From: Allorhodopirellula solitaria
GTDB taxonomy: Bacteria > Planctomycetota > Planctomycetia > Pirellulales > Pirellulaceae
Assembly (NCBI RefSeq): GCF_007859855.1
Contig: NZ_SJPK01000003.1
Location: 193,182-257,181, forward strand
Length of the DNA: 64,000 nt
Reading direction: 5' to 3'
In this document: piece after piece, positions 28,461-38,863 of the stretch
Layout of the letters: each line of letters opens with the position of its first letter
How positions within the stretch are numbered: the stretch's first letter is position 1
Position numbers and translations under genes: made by a program
The notes under the pieces: generated by a model
Told to the model about the DNA's origin: nothing
What the model saw: the letters and a program-made list of their open reading frames with translations, nothing else
Database searches by the model: none

Positions 28461-28622
28461 CGAATGGCGCTTGCTTTGGCCCCGTTTGGGGCATGACTAG
28501 ATTGGTAACCCGCTGCGTCAGCGAGCAAAATGCAGCGTTTTGCGTGGTCAATAGATCATCCTCGTTCACGCGCCGGGTTACCAAGACCGCTTCGCAAACT
28601 AAAGTACGTGCCATTCGGCTAG
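28456..28622. mobile_element. Second foldback element abutting the first at CTAG
   Basis: Terminal inverted repeats CTAGCCGAATGGC at 28456-28468 and 28610-28622 are perfect over 13 bp and continue imperfectly. A nested inverted pair TTGGTAACCCG (28502-28512; complement 28574-28584) and an inner GCAAAA/TTTTGC hairpin (28525-28543) extend the fold. There is no coding capacity. It shares CTAG with the neighbouring element, as if one inserted beside or into the other's target. The remaining 28623-28798, before glyQS, shows no further feature. Confidence 0.6.
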
Positions 28623-28798
28623 GGCCCCCATCGGCGCCCGCCTCACTAGCCGTCGCGATCCCGGGCGCAGCCGGAAACTTGGCGTCGCCACCGGGCAGCA
28701 ATGATTAACGCGCCCCGATGCTTGCATAAAGTCGCCAATCGTCGACAATGTGCCGTTCCCATTTACTTTCTCCACGCTCCCTCTCTCCCCAAAATCTC

Positions 28799-30412
28799 AT
28801 GAAGTCCATGGACGCCCTGGTGTCGTTGTGCAAACGACGCGGTTTTCTGTTTCAATCCAGTGAAATCTATGGCGGCGTGCAAGGGCTGTGGGATTACGGA
28901 CCGCTCGGCGTGGAGCTGAAGCGGAACCTCAAGGAAGTCTGGTGGCAGGACATGATCACCGGCCACAACGAGCTGGCCACCCTCGCGGGTGCCCCCTCAC
29001 CATATGAAATGGTCGGGCTGGACTGCACCATTTTAATGCACCCCCAGGTTTGGAAGTGCAGCGGCCACTACGACCTGTTTCATGACTACATGGTCGATTG
29101 TCGCGAGTCCAAAAAACGTTATCGGCACGATCAAGTCCGGGGCCGATTCGTCGAGTACAACGAGCAAAAGATCTTTGTGACCACGCTCGCCGAGATTGAA
29201 CACGAGTTGGAGGAGATCCAGCGGCGGGCGCTCAAGTTTTTTAAACTGCGGGCGAAAAACGCGGGCGAAATATCGATTGGGTCGGAATCGATCACACTCG
29301 ATCGACTCGATTCTCACGACGAAGTGCTCGGCCCCGATGCGAAATCGCTCGGTACCCTGACTGAGCCCCGTGAGTTCAACCTGATGTTTAAAACCACCTT
29401 GGGGGCACTCGGAGGCGCCGAAGATACCACTTTTCTACGCCCTGAAACGGCCCAAGGTATCTTCGTCAATTTCAAAAACGTGCTCGACAGTTCACGCATG
29501 CGAGTGCCTTTTGGGATCGGCCAAGTCGGTAAGAGCTTCCGCAACGAGATCACGCCGCGGAACTTCACGTTCCGATCGCGTGAGTTTGAACAGATGGAGA
29601 TCGAGTTTTTCTGTCACCCGGATCAATCGCACGATTGGTATCGCTATTGGCGAGATCGCCGGATGGCGTGGTACACCGCGATGGGATTGTCGAGTGATTC
29701 GCTGATCATGCGGGAGCACGAATCCGCCGAACTGGCTCATTACAGTGTCGGTACCGCAGACATCGAATACGCGTTCCCATTCCTGCCCGAAGGTGAGTAC
29801 GGCGAACTCGAAGGGATCGCTCACCGGGGTGACTTTGATCTTCGCAGCCACATGGAAGGGAAACTCGATCCCGCGACCAACCCGATGACCGTCCAGCTCG
29901 GCGAAGATGGCAAACCGAAGTACCGAGGCAGCGGCAAGGATCTCGCCTACCGTGACGACATCACCAACGAAAAGTTCATTCCGCACGTCGTCGAGCCGTC
30001 CGCGGGTGCCGATCGAGCAGCGCTCGCGTTCCTCTGCGAAGGCTACACCGAAGACCAAGCTCCCGATGAGAAAGGCAAGATGCAGAGCCGCACGGTGATG
30101 AAGCTACACCCGCGATTGGCGCCGATCAAAGCCGCAGTGCTGCCCTTGGTCAAAAAAGACGGTATGCCCGAGATCGCTCAGGAAGTCTACGGGGAATTGA
30201 AGAAGCATTTCAACGCGTTCTATGATGCCAAGGGCGCCGTCGGTCGACGCTATCGCCGTCAAGACGAAGCAGGCACGCCCTACTGCATTACCGTCGATGG
30301 TGATTCCCTGAGCGACCGCACTGTTACGATCCGTGATCGTGATTCGCTGGAACAAACACGGGTCAAGATTGACGACTGCGTCGACGAAATCCGCCAGCGA
30401 ATTCTCGCTTAG
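28799..30412 (+). CDS. glyQS: Glycyl-tRNA synthetase, single-chain (alpha2) type
   Basis: 537 residues from ATG 28799 (MKSMDALVSLCKRRGF); an upstream in-frame ATG at 28748 adds residues unlike the family. It charges tRNA-Gly with glycine in the cytosol. Class II landmarks include IYGGVQGLWDYGPLG, LRPETAQGIFVNFKN, motif 2 in GKSFRNEITPRNFTFRSREFEQME, and motif 3 in EPSAGADRAALAFL. This is the dimeric form shared by archaea, eukaryotes and some bacteria, not the alpha/beta GlyQ/GlyS form. The next gene starts 2 bp after the stop, so the two are co-transcribed. A tRNA-Gly gene lies at 40399. Confidence 0.96.
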   Translation: MKSMDALVSLCKRRGFLFQSSEIYGGVQGLWDYGPLGVELKRNLKEVWWQDMITGHNELATLAGAPSPYEMVGLDCTILMHPQVWKCSGHYDLFHDYMVDCRESKKRYRHDQVRGRFVEYNEQKIFVTTLAEIEHELEEIQRRALKFFKLRAKNAGEISIGSESITLDRLDSHDEVLGPDAKSLGTLTEPREFNLMFKTTLGALGGAEDTTFLRPETAQGIFVNFKNVLDSSRMRVPFGIGQVGKSFRNEITPRNFTFRSREFEQMEIEFFCHPDQSHDWYRYWRDRRMAWYTAMGLSSDSLIMREHESAELAHYSVGTADIEYAFPFLPEGEYGELEGIAHRGDFDLRSHMEGKLDPATNPMTVQLGEDGKPKYRGSGKDLAYRDDITNEKFIPHVVEPSAGADRAALAFLCEGYTEDQAPDEKGKMQSRTVMKLHPRLAPIKAAVLPLVKKDGMPEIAQEVYGELKKHFNAFYDAKGAVGRRYRRQDEAGTPYCITVDGDSLSDRTVTIRDRDSLEQTRVKIDDCVDEIRQRILA

Positions 30413-30414
30413 TC

Positions 30415-30966
30415 ATGGCGGCCTACCTCGTCCGAATCGGTTTCGCCGGTGACGTGTTTGTCGCGGCCTCGCTGTTGGCGGAAATGAGACTTTCTCGTCG
30501 CAGCGAGGTGCTCGTGCAAACACCTCGAGGCGTCGAGCTGGGCGAGGTGCTCGGCGAAGCATCCCCTCCCGGCGCTGGTCCGGAGACTTCACTGAGCATT
30601 CTGCGGGAATTGACTGCGGACGACCGTTTGCTTGTCGAGCGTTTGCAGCGTTACAAACGCGATGCCGTTCGCCGCTGCCAAGACGTCCTCGCCCAAAGTG
30701 AGTCCGCGGCGGTGCTTCTGGATGTTGATCAGTTATTCGATGGCAATAGCTTGGTCTTGCATTTTCTCGGCCCGGTCGACGCACTCGGCCGCGAACTGAC
30801 CGATGCGATCGTGGCCGAGTACGAGTCCCAAGTCCAATCGATTCGCCTGAGCGAATTGATGACTCAAGGCTGTGGTCCCGGCTGCGGCAGTGAGGCAGGC
30901 GGCGGCTGCGGATCATCGGGAGGCTGCGCGTCCTGCGCCGTCGCGGGTGCGTGCAAGGTGAAGTGA
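30415..30966 (+). CDS. PSP1-domain protein with Cys-rich tail
   Basis: 183 residues. The PSP1 C-terminal-type domain shows VLVQTPRGVELGEVL (32-46) and the family's DADDR-like region (LTADDRLLVERLQRYKRDAVRRCQDVL), followed by LDVDQLFDGNSLVLHFLG. It ends in a glycine/cysteine tail: QGCGPGCGSEAGGGCG and further CC pairs to residue 181. PSP1 relatives include RicT/YaaT, which takes part in an Fe-S-bearing RNA-maturation complex in Bacillus. A metal or Fe-S site in the tail is inference. It starts 2 bp after glyQS and is convergent with the zinc-ribbon gene. Confidence 0.85.
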   Translation: MAAYLVRIGFAGDVFVAASLLAEMRLSRRSEVLVQTPRGVELGEVLGEASPPGAGPETSLSILRELTADDRLLVERLQRYKRDAVRRCQDVLAQSESAAVLLDVDQLFDGNSLVLHFLGPVDALGRELTDAIVAEYESQVQSIRLSELMTQGCGPGCGSEAGGGCGSSGGCASCAVAGACKVK

Positions 30967-30993
30967 GCAGCCCGTCCGAAGTGAGGGCTGGCC

Positions 30994-31725
30994 CTATACG
31001 CTGCGATCTTCGGGCAGATATAGAATTGCGTTGCAGTTGGGACAGTAGGTCAGCCGGGAGAGCATGATCTGACTGACGACCTGCGTGGTCAGCGTTTGGT
31101 AGCAGCCGCCGCACGATTCGTTCTCGATCGGTGCGAGAGCTTCTTCACCACGAGCCGCCACCAATCGCTTGTAATCGGCTTTGACGACTGCTGGGATCTG
31201 TGATTCGGTTTCTTCGAGCTGCACGTCGACGCGGCCGAGATCGATGGCGATGCGTTGTTGGCGTTCCTCGATCTCTGCTGTCCGCTTGGCGGCTTCGGCT
31301 TCCGCCTCGGCCAGTTTCGCTTTGGTTTCGGTCAGCTGCGTCTCGAGCGTATCGATGCGTTCAAGAATCTCGAAGATCTCATCATTCTGAACACTATTGG
31401 CTTGCTGATCCGCTGCGATCTGCTCTTTGAGGAGTGCAAACTCCTTGTTGGTCGCCGCTTCGTTGAGTCGCCGCTGAAGCTGAGCGACGTGATCCTCGCG
31501 GGATTGCAGTTGCATGTGCTTTTCATCGGAGACCATGCGTGTTTTTTTCAGCACCTCGAGTTCGGCATCGACAGCGGCCTGCGCGTTATCGACGGAGGCT
31601 TGTACGGCTTTGATCTGCATCGGGCCACGTCGGGCCTGGCTCTGGAGATCGGCTTGTTGTTGATGAATACGGTGCAATCGCCGCAGGAGCGCTGTGCTAA
31701 GTTCGGGAGGTTGAGGGCTGGCCAT
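30994..31725 (-). CDS. Coiled-coil protein with C4 zinc ribbon
   Basis: 243 residues. A long helical coiled coil (about 10-180, rich in Glu, Gln and Lys) is followed by a zinc ribbon with Cys205-X2-Cys208 and Cys228-X2-Cys231 (ESCGGCYQ and YCPNCNAIL). This is the C4-type zinc-ribbon family (formerly DUF164), common in bacteria and of uncertain, probably nucleic-acid- or protein-binding, function. The stop lies 28 bp from the convergent PSP1 gene. The MoxR gene ends 51 bp upstream on the same strand, so joint transcription is possible. Confidence 0.88.
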   Translation of the reverse strand: MASPQPPELSTALLRRLHRIHQQQADLQSQARRGPMQIKAVQASVDNAQAAVDAELEVLKKTRMVSDEKHMQLQSREDHVAQLQRRLNEAATNKEFALLKEQIAADQQANSVQNDEIFEILERIDTLETQLTETKAKLAEAEAEAAKRTAEIEERQQRIAIDLGRVDVQLEETESQIPAVVKADYKRLVAARGEEALAPIENESCGGCYQTLTTQVVSQIMLSRLTYCPNCNAILYLPEDRSV

Positions 31726-31775
31726 AAAATTTCAGTGAGTGGGATAAGCAATGTTGGGAGCGACAAATCCGATGG

Positions 31776-32777
31776 TCAATCGGCTTTCTCGGGGACTTTT
31801 TCGAGGATATCCAACAACACGGTGTCTGGCTCGATCCCCTCGGCTTGAGCTTCAAAATTCAACAACACGCGATGCCGCATCGCAGGCAGGAACACCCGCC
31901 GCAGGTCTTCGAAGGAGACATTGAATCGGCCGTCGAGCAGGGCGCGCACCTTCGCCGTCAATGCCAGCGTCTGGGCTCCGCGCGGACTGCTGCCCCAGCG
32001 AACGTACTCGTTCGTGATCGGCACGCTGTGGGCTCCCTGCGGGTGCGTTGCCATCGTCAATCGGACGAGATAGTCCTGGACGTGGGGCGCCAGGATGACA
32101 TCTCGCACCAGTTTCTGCCAACGAATGATCTCTTCGCCATCCATGACCTTCTCAATCGGCGGTTGGCCGCCGCGGGTCGTGCGGTCGACGATCGTGCCGA
32201 GTTCTTCACGCGAAGAATACCCCACCACGAGCTTGAACAGGAACCGATCCATTTGGGCTTCGGGCAAGGGATAGGTACCTTCCTGCTCGATTGGGTTCTG
32301 AGTCGCCAGAACAAAGAACGGCTGGGAGAGTTCGAATCGGGTGCCCGCTGCCGTGACGGTACCTTCCTGCATCGTCTCGAGCATCGCGGATTGTGTTTTC
32401 GGTGTCGCCCGGTTGATTTCATCGGCAAGAAGAATCTGCGTGAACACGGGCCCACGCTGGAACTCGAATTTCCGCCGGCCGCTTTCCTCTTCGACAATCA
32501 TATTCGTGCCGAGGATATCGGCGGGCATCAGGTCGGGGGTGAACTGAATCCGGCTGAACTGCAGATCGAGCACCTCGGCGAGTGTTCGCACGAGCATGGT
32601 CTTGCCCAGCCCGGGGACGCCTTCGAGCAAACAGTGGCCGCGGCACAGCATCGCAGTCAAAACACCGTCGACAATCTCGGTGTGCCCCACAATCACACGT
32701 CCGATCATCTCTCGCACTGCGGAGTACCGGACGCGAAACTGTTCCGCGTCTGCCTGCATCGTTTCAACGGTCGACAT
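31776..32777 (-). CDS. MoxR-family AAA+ ATPase
   Basis: 333 residues. Walker A is GVPGLGKT (53-60), Walker B is ILLADE (115-120), and the family box ATQNPIEQEGTYPLPEAQMDRF is near 165-185, with the arginine-finger/sensor region after it. MoxR ATPases act as chaperones in metalloprotein activation or cell-envelope stress, usually with a DUF58 and a von Willebrand-A protein. Neither partner is seen here; the gene stands between a zinc-ribbon gene and slyX. The start at ATG 32777 agrees with the family's usual N-terminus. Confidence 0.93.
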   Translation of the reverse strand: MSTVETMQADAEQFRVRYSAVREMIGRVIVGHTEIVDGVLTAMLCRGHCLLEGVPGLGKTMLVRTLAEVLDLQFSRIQFTPDLMPADILGTNMIVEEESGRRKFEFQRGPVFTQILLADEINRATPKTQSAMLETMQEGTVTAAGTRFELSQPFFVLATQNPIEQEGTYPLPEAQMDRFLFKLVVGYSSREELGTIVDRTTRGGQPPIEKVMDGEEIIRWQKLVRDVILAPHVQDYLVRLTMATHPQGAHSVPITNEYVRWGSSPRGAQTLALTAKVRALLDGRFNVSFEDLRRVFLPAMRHRVLLNFEAQAEGIEPDTVLLDILEKVPEKAD

Positions 32778-32936
32778 GGATCAAGGCCACGGAGAGAAGG
32801 GGAAAGCCGGATTGGAAAAGAACGTGTGCCACCAATGGATTCTAACACGCGAGGGTCACTCTAGCACGTCGTGAGCATGCTGTGCAGAAGTGTGCGCAGG
32901 ATCGATTGCTCGTCAGCGTCATCCAGGCACATCGTC

Positions 32937-33155
32937 TCAATAGTGAGGCGGCTTTTCGTCGCCCCCGGCATCGGACTCGCCGAGATTGCTTTTCAAATCC
33001 TTGATCTGGTCCACCATTCGCTTCATCAACCGTTCGCGCGTCTGCGCGTCCATTGACATCTTGGTCACGACTTCGTTGAGCTGCTCACAGGTTCGTTGGG
33101 TATGGGCCAACTGAATCTCGAGGTCGTTGAGGCGTTGTTCGATGGAATCCGACAT
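32937..33155 (-). CDS. slyX: SlyX-family protein
   Basis: 72 residues. The small coiled-coil SlyX pattern is present: an N-terminal heptad helix (IEQRLNDLEIQLAHTQRTCEQLNEVV) and the family's terminal PPHY. The function is unknown in all bacteria. It lies 33 bp downstream of the M3 peptidase gene and may be the tail of the cysNC/peptidase transcript. Confidence 0.85.
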   Translation of the reverse strand: MSDSIEQRLNDLEIQLAHTQRTCEQLNEVVTKMSMDAQTRERLMKRMVDQIKDLKSNLGESDAGGDEKPPHY

Positions 33156-33188
33156 GGTCCACGGATACTCGGTAAGAGAACGGTCTGG

Positions 33189-35444
33189 CTATGGGTTCGC
33201 CGGGGCGAATCCCCGTTTCCGCAACAACGCATTGGTGTCGACGTCACGGCCGCGAAACGCACGATAGGTAACCGCTGGGTCGATCGTGTCGCCGACGCTG
33301 AGTACATGTTCGCGTAGTTTGCTCGCGACATCGGCATCGAAATACTCGCCGTCGGCCTGCTCGAACATCTCAGCGGCGTCGGCGGTCAGGGCATCGCTCC
33401 ACAGATAGCTGTAGTAGCCCGCTGAATAGGCATCGCTGCTAAAGAGGTGACTGAAGTGGGGCAGTCGATGGCGCATCGGTAGTTCCGCCGGCATCTCGAT
33501 CGCCGCCAGTTCTTCGGCTTCGAATTCATTGATATCGATATCGGCTGCATTGGCTTGGTGCAGCTTCATATCGAGAATCGCACAGGCGAGATACTCAGTC
33601 GTGTCAAATCCGCTATTGAATTTGGAGGAGCGTTCGATCTTCTCGAGCAACTCCGCTGGCATGGGTTCGCCGGTTTCGTAATGCGTCGCAAATTGGCTGA
33701 GCACCTCGGGGGTCGACAGCCAGTGTTCGAGGATCTGAGAGGGGAACTCAACGAAATCGCGTGCCACATTCGTGCCGGATTGTGACGGATAGCGCACCTC
33801 GCTGGAGAGCCCGTGCAGGGCGTGGCCGAACTCATGGAAGAGCGTCGTCGCATCGTCCCATGAAATCAGGATGGGACCGTCGCCGGAGACCGAGATGAAA
33901 TTGCTATTGTTGGAAACAATCGAGGTGCTGACGGGAATGTTCTCGTCCGTGGCAGCCAAGTCCGTTCCCGACTGTTCCCGGTAGTCGGTCATCCACGCGC
34001 CGCTACGTTTGCCTTCGCGGGCAAATGGGTCGAGGTAGAACAAGCCTACATGCTTGCCATCACGGGTGACTTCGTAGACGGTCACATCCGGATGAAAGGT
34101 CGGCAAACCCGTGACGCGTTCGAAATGCAAACCGAAGAGGCGTTCGGCGCAGTACATCATGGCCTCACGCATCTTGTCGAGCTGCAGATAGGGCCGGACC
34201 TCGGCCATATCGAGGTCGTATTTTTCCTTGCGAACTTTTTCCGCATAGAAGCGATAGTCCCAGGGCTCGATGTCGATCGTGGGCGTGCCCTGAGCCGCCG
34301 CTTCGACGTCGGCGATCTCCTGCATATCGGCGACTTCATCGGCCACGCGGTCAATGGCAGGCTTCCACACCTGCATCATCAGCTCCATTGCCGCCTCGGG
34401 TTGGGCAGCCATCGTGGACTCCATTCGCCAGTGCGCGTGGGTGGGATAACCCAGCAATGCAGCGCGTTGGCCGCGGAGGTGCAGGATCTCACGAATGATG
34501 TCTTTGTTGTCGAACTGGTCATCGTGGTCACAGCGATAATAATAGTTCCGCCAGACCTTTTCGCGAAGTTCGCGGTTCTCCGCATAGGTCAGGAACGGGT
34601 CCATGGACGACCGCGTGTTGGTGACTGCGTAAGCTGCTTGGCCGCCTTTTTCTTGGGCAGCATCTGCCATGGCAGCAATCGTCGAATCCGAGAGACCTGC
34701 GAGATCCTCACGCGAATCGATCCAAGTCACATGCCGCTTCTCTTCCTCGAGCACGTTCTGATTGAAATCGGTGAAGAGCCGGGCCAAACGGGCGTTGATC
34801 TGAGACAGTTTCGACTTGTCGCCGGCGGAGAGTTTCGCACCGCTGCGAATGAACGCTTTGTACGTTTCATCGAGCAGTCGCCGGGCATCGGGTCGCAATT
34901 CTACCGTCTCCTGATCAAACACTTGCTGGTGAACCGATTCGATCCGCGCAAATAGCTTGGCGTTCTGTGTGATCGCATCGGAGTGTGCGGCCAGTTTGGG
35001 AGTGATCTCACGTTCGAGGTCAGGGATCGGGCCGAGGTTCAAATTGGAGGCATGAACATCAAATAGAACCTCCAGTCGGTCGAGCGTCTCGCCAGCGGTT
35101 TCGAGAGCGAGGAGCGTGTTCTCAAATGTTGCTGGCTCGGGGTTGTCAGCGATTTTCTCGATATCGCGTTCGGCTTGTTCGATAGCGACATCGAACGCCT
35201 GAGAGAACTCGTCGACGCGGACACTGCGAAAGGGAGGGACGCCCCCATAGGGCCCCTTCCAGGCGTCGAGCATTTCGGACGAATCGAGCGTTTGAGTGGT
35301 CTTGGAATCAGTCACAGTCTGCTCAGGGTGGGCCGGTGGATCGGAAGCTGCCCCTGTCGCCTGTGGTCCAGCGAGACAGGGGAGAGAAGTCGAGGCAAGC
35401 AGCGCAGCGGTCACGCTGAACCTGCGGACAATTTCCAGTTTCAT
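33189..35444 (-). CDS. M3-family oligopeptidase with signal peptide
   Basis: 751 residues. An N-terminal signal ([26 protein letters not shown]) precedes the M3 peptidase fold. The zinc site is H537-E-F-G-H541 in [11 protein letters not shown]; a Glu about 25-30 residues later ([13 protein letters not shown]) is the likely third ligand. Relatives are peptidyl-dipeptidase Dcp and oligopeptidase A, which cut short peptides. The signal points to a periplasmic, Dcp-like role. The start codon overlaps the cysNC stop (ATGA), so the two are translationally coupled although no metabolic link is obvious. Confidence 0.93.
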   Translation of the reverse strand: MKLEIVRRFSVTAALLASTSLPCLAGPQATGAASDPPAHPEQTVTDSKTTQTLDSSEMLDAWKGPYGGVPPFRSVRVDEFSQAFDVAIEQAERDIEKIADNPEPATFENTLLALETAGETLDRLEVLFDVHASNLNLGPIPDLEREITPKLAAHSDAITQNAKLFARIESVHQQVFDQETVELRPDARRLLDETYKAFIRSGAKLSAGDKSKLSQINARLARLFTDFNQNVLEEEKRHVTWIDSREDLAGLSDSTIAAMADAAQEKGGQAAYAVTNTRSSMDPFLTYAENRELREKVWRNYYYRCDHDDQFDNKDIIREILHLRGQRAALLGYPTHAHWRMESTMAAQPEAAMELMMQVWKPAIDRVADEVADMQEIADVEAAAQGTPTIDIEPWDYRFYAEKVRKEKYDLDMAEVRPYLQLDKMREAMMYCAERLFGLHFERVTGLPTFHPDVTVYEVTRDGKHVGLFYLDPFAREGKRSGAWMTDYREQSGTDLAATDENIPVSTSIVSNNSNFISVSGDGPILISWDDATTLFHEFGHALHGLSSEVRYPSQSGTNVARDFVEFPSQILEHWLSTPEVLSQFATHYETGEPMPAELLEKIERSSKFNSGFDTTEYLACAILDMKLHQANAADIDINEFEAEELAAIEMPAELPMRHRLPHFSHLFSSDAYSAGYYSYLWSDALTADAAEMFEQADGEYFDADVASKLREHVLSVGDTIDPAVTYRAFRGRDVDTNALLRKRGFAPANP

Positions 35445-37384
35445 TTCATGAATCCACGAGATTTCAGGAGTTCGATTACCGCATCAACGCAGTTCCCCAA
35501 CGATGAATCGGATGGATCGACAACGAGATCGGGTGCCGTGGGGGCTTCGTATTCAGCCGTGACGCCGGGGAAATTAAGCAGTTCGCCGGCATCCGCCTTC
35601 GCGTACTGCCCCTTCGTATCACGCTCGCGGCAGACGGCCAGCGGGGTGGCGACATGCACGACGAGATAGCGTGATTCCCCAATCAGCTTGCCGACCTTTT
35701 GGCGGACGTCCTCTGCGGGCGCCACCATCGACGCCATGCAGATCAGCCCGGCATCATTGAGTGCGTGGGCGAGGTGGCCACCTCGGCGGAGATTCTCGCT
35801 GCGGTCTTCGGCTGTGAAACCAAGGTCGAGGCTCAGCCCGCGGCGAATCTGCTCGCCATCGATCACGGCGACAGCCCGTCCGGCATCGAACAGTTTCCGT
35901 TCGACGGCCTTGGCGATCGAGGTTTTCCCGCTGCCGGTCAGTCCGGTCAACAAGACGGTGACCGGTTTCTGACCAAACCGAGCGGCGCGCTCTTCGATGG
36001 AGACGGCCGAGACTTCCGCGTCAGCGTCGGTCTCTGCCGCTTCGATATCATCGTCCCATACCGATCGTGATTTTCCAGTCGCCCCGCGATCGAGAACCAT
36101 GCCCGCTGCGACCGTCGCGTTGCTGATGCGATCGATCAAGATGAAGGCGCCTGTGGACCGATTCCGGCGGTAGGGGTCAAACTGAATGGGCGCCGAAAGT
36201 TCGATTGCCACACGTCCGATCTCGTTAAGTTCGAGTGTCGGCGAGGGGGTCCGATGGAGCGTGTTGACGTCCACTTGGTACTGCAGTGTTTGGACGTTTC
36301 CGGGCAGTGTCCGAGTCGTGTGTTTGACCAGGTACGTCTTGCCCGGCACCATCGGCTCTTCGCCCATCCAAACGAGCATGGCTTCGACATTGGAATCGCT
36401 GCGGGGGACATTTCCACTGCGCACAATCATGTCACCGCGACTGGCGTCGATCTCGTCTTCGAACGTCAGTGTGACCGACTGCGGTGCGAACGATTCCTCT
36501 TGGTCCCCGTCGTAGGTGACGATCTGTTTGACTTTGGATTTCTGGCGACTCGGCAGCACCATGATTTCATCGCCCGCGCGGACGATTCCTGACGCGATCG
36601 TGCCACAGAATCCGCGGAAATCGAGATTGGGGCGATTGACGTATTGAACCGGCATCCGGAAGTCTTGCAGGTTGCGGTCCGACCCGATGTTCACCGTTTC
36701 TAAGAAATTCATCAGCGTCGACCCGTTGTACCACGGTGACGAGGCGCTGCGATCGACAACATTGTCCCCGTTGAGAGCGCTGATCGGGATGAAGTTCAGA
36801 TCCGGGAGATCCAGCCGCGCCGCAAAGGCGCGGTAGTCGGCACAGATTTCGTCGAAACGCTCTTCGCTGAAATCGACCAAGTCCATTTTGTTGATCGCGA
36901 CAACCACGTGCCGAATGCCGAGCAATGAGACGATGAAGGAGTGCCGCCGGGTCTGGGTGAGCACTCCATGGCGAGCATCGATCAGAATGATCGCGAGATC
37001 GGCCGTGCTCGCTCCGGTCACCATGTTGCGGGTGTATTGTTCATGCCCCGGCGTATCGGCGATGATGAATTTACGCTTGGCCGTGCTGAAATACCGGTAG
37101 GCCACGTCGATCGTGATGCCCTGCTCCCGTTCCTCCTTGAGCCCGTCCATGAACAGGGCTGGATCGAACCCACCAGCGACGGATCCTTGACGGACCGAAT
37201 CGTTCTGGACCTTCGCGAGTTCGTCCTCGTAGACGAGTTTGGAATCATAGAGCAAACGACCGATGAGCGTGCTCTTGCCATCATCGACACTGCCGCAGGT
37301 AATGAAACGCAGGAGCTGCTTTTGCTCGTGCTGTTTCAGGTAGGCGTCGATGTCGGTTGCGATAAGATCTGATTGATGTGACAT
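35441..37384 (-). CDS. cysNC: Bifunctional sulfate adenylyltransferase subunit 1 / APS kinase
   Basis: 647 residues. The N-terminal CysN GTPase has [15 protein letters not shown] (G1), DTPGHEQY (G3) and NKMD (G4); the EF-Tu-like beta barrels follow. The C-terminal CysC kinase has its P-loop GLTGSGKTS near residue 480. With CysD it makes APS from ATP and sulfate, driven by GTP, and then phosphorylates APS to PAPS, for assimilation or for sulfation of polysaccharides. cysD lies 192 bp upstream rather than directly adjoining, the gap being filled with 7-bp repeats. The 3' end overlaps the M3 peptidase gene. Confidence 0.96.
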   Translation of the reverse strand: MSHQSDLIATDIDAYLKQHEQKQLLRFITCGSVDDGKSTLIGRLLYDSKLVYEDELAKVQNDSVRQGSVAGGFDPALFMDGLKEEREQGITIDVAYRYFSTAKRKFIIADTPGHEQYTRNMVTGASTADLAIILIDARHGVLTQTRRHSFIVSLLGIRHVVVAINKMDLVDFSEERFDEICADYRAFAARLDLPDLNFIPISALNGDNVVDRSASSPWYNGSTLMNFLETVNIGSDRNLQDFRMPVQYVNRPNLDFRGFCGTIASGIVRAGDEIMVLPSRQKSKVKQIVTYDGDQEESFAPQSVTLTFEDEIDASRGDMIVRSGNVPRSDSNVEAMLVWMGEEPMVPGKTYLVKHTTRTLPGNVQTLQYQVDVNTLHRTPSPTLELNEIGRVAIELSAPIQFDPYRRNRSTGAFILIDRISNATVAAGMVLDRGATGKSRSVWDDDIEAAETDADAEVSAVSIEERAARFGQKPVTVLLTGLTGSGKTSIAKAVERKLFDAGRAVAVIDGEQIRRGLSLDLGFTAEDRSENLRRGGHLAHALNDAGLICMASMVAPAEDVRQKVGKLIGESRYLVVHVATPLAVCRERDTKGQYAKADAGELLNFPGVTAEYEAPTAPDLVVDPSDSSLGNCVDAVIELLKSRGFMK

Positions 37385-37390
37385 TTTGGT

Positions 37391-37567
37391 AGCTACTAGC
37401 TGTTCGCTTCTAGCTGCTAGCTAAAAACAGACGGTAATGGTGGATGGGGTTCTTCACTAATAGCGTTTCGCTACTAGCTCTATTCACTGCGCCGGACGCG
37501 CTTGGGTCGAATCAAATCGGTAGTCCGCCAACGGCTGTTAGCTAGAAGCTCACAGCCCGCAGCCGCG
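37391..37567 (-). repeat. Degenerate heptanucleotide repeats between cysD and cysNC
   Basis: Three phased arrays of 7-bp units, consensus about AGCTNYT read on the plus strand: five units at 37391-37425 (AGCTACT, AGCTGTT and so on), three at 37462-37482 and five at 37533-37567. They fill much of the spacer and end next to a GCGGC-GAA-GCCGC hairpin at the cysD stop. Similar arrays occur in the tRNA spacers and before rplK. They resemble in form the short tandem heptamers (STRR) of cyanobacteria. Confidence 0.65.
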
Positions 37568-37576
37568 GCGAAGCCG

Positions 37577-38488
37577 CTAAAAGTAGCCGCGTTCTTTCTT
37601 CTTCTGCATGCCGACCCCGCCCTCGTCTTGGTCGATCACGCGGCCTTGGCGTTCGCTCGTGCGGGTCAACAGCATCTCTTGAATGACCTCCGGAAGCGTT
37701 GTCGCTTCGCTTTCGACAGCCCCCGAAAGCGGGTAGCAGCCCAGCGTACGGAACCGCACCATTTTCGTCTCTTCGACCTCGCCGGGTAGCAGTGGCATCC
37801 GCTCATCATCTCGCATCAGCAGGACGCCGTCGCGGCGAACGACTTGGCGTGGTGCCGACAGATACAACGGGACAATGGGGATGTTCTCCAAATGGATGTA
37901 CTGCCAAACATCGAGTTCGGTCCAGTTGCTCATTGGGAAGACGCGAATGGATTCCCCTTTGTTGACCCGCCCGTTGTAGAGGTTCCAAAGTTCGGGGCGT
38001 TGGTTCTTCGGGTCCCAGCGATGGGATTTATCGCGGAAGCTAAAGACCCGCTCTTTCGCCCGGCTCTTCTCCTCGTCTCGGCGAGCTCCACCGAACGCCG
38101 CGTCGAACTGATATTTGTCCAGAGCGGACTTGAGGGCATCGGTTTTCATCAATTCGGTATGCCGCTCGCTATCCTCCCAAGGGTGAATGTTGAGCTTGAG
38201 TGCTTCCGAGTTGATATGCACCAGCACGTCGAGCCCAAGTTCGCCGCGGACATAATCCTCGCGATGCTCGATCATGTCCTTGAACTTGTACGTCGTGTCG
38301 ACATGCAACAGCGGGAACGGCAGTTTGGCCGGGTGGAACGCCTTGAGTGCCAAACGCAGCAGAACGGCAGAGTCCTTGCCGATCGAATACAGCATGACTG
38401 GCTTGTCAAATTCCGCGACGACTTCGCGGAAAATCTGAATACTCTCGGCCTCGAGCTGTCGTAGGTGAGTGAGGCTGTAATCTGACAT
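37577..38488 (-). CDS. cysD: Sulfate adenylyltransferase subunit 2
   Basis: 303 residues from ATG 38488 ([17 protein letters not shown]), the normal CysD start; the frame is open 65 codons further upstream without family similarity. It is an ATP-pyrophosphatase (PP-loop) enzyme with [21 protein letters not shown] at about 28-48 as nucleotide motif. It also carries the family-typical [12 protein letters not shown] and PLSGAVES segments. Together with CysN it forms APS from sulfate and ATP. Upstream lies a possible promoter at 38553-38581. Confidence 0.95.
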   Translation of the reverse strand: MSDYSLTHLRQLEAESIQIFREVVAEFDKPVMLYSIGKDSAVLLRLALKAFHPAKLPFPLLHVDTTYKFKDMIEHREDYVRGELGLDVLVHINSEALKLNIHPWEDSERHTELMKTDALKSALDKYQFDAAFGGARRDEEKSRAKERVFSFRDKSHRWDPKNQRPELWNLYNGRVNKGESIRVFPMSNWTELDVWQYIHLENIPIVPLYLSAPRQVVRRDGVLLMRDDERMPLLPGEVEETKMVRFRTLGCYPLSGAVESEATTLPEVIQEMLLTRTSERQGRVIDQDEGGVGMQKKKERGYF

Positions 38489-38863
38489 GGGAACCGTTGA
38501 GCAAGTGCTGGCGGATAGAAACGGACAGAAAAGGGAGGAGGCGGGCACGCCAAGTATAGTTGGCAATTCGAATTTCAACAGGCCTACCGCCTGGGCAAGA
38601 TTTGCCGGGGGCGACGGACCAATGGTCGCCGCAGAAAAGACAGTGGTGATTGGCCACGAAACCCCTTTCGGCGTTTGCAGCACAAAAGGTCACCATAATT
38701 TAATGGGCTAGCCGAAAAGGGGCGGCGTTCCTTTGACGCTCGGAAGGGTGAAATCAGGATGGAACGCAACGCGGCAAAACCAAGCAAAACGGCTGGCAAC
38801 CCCAAAGGTCGAACAGTCCGCGGTAACGTTGCGAAGGATTCCCCCTCTATGCTTCGGATGCCG
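38489..38863. other. 375-bp spacer between cysD and rsmG
   Basis: It holds a possible minus-strand promoter for cysD (38553-38581) and an inverted pair CCCCTTT-CGGC / GCCGAAAAGGGG (about 38664-38722) flanking 40 bp. No coding frame is convincing. Confidence 0.4.
38553..38581 (-). promoter_or_regulatory. Possible cysD promoter
   Basis: On the minus strand, CTGTTG (38576-38581) and TATACT (38553-38558) are 17 bp apart, with the palindrome AATTCGAATT in the spacer. The -10 is about 65 bp before the cysD start. The -35 is a weak match. Confidence 0.35.
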
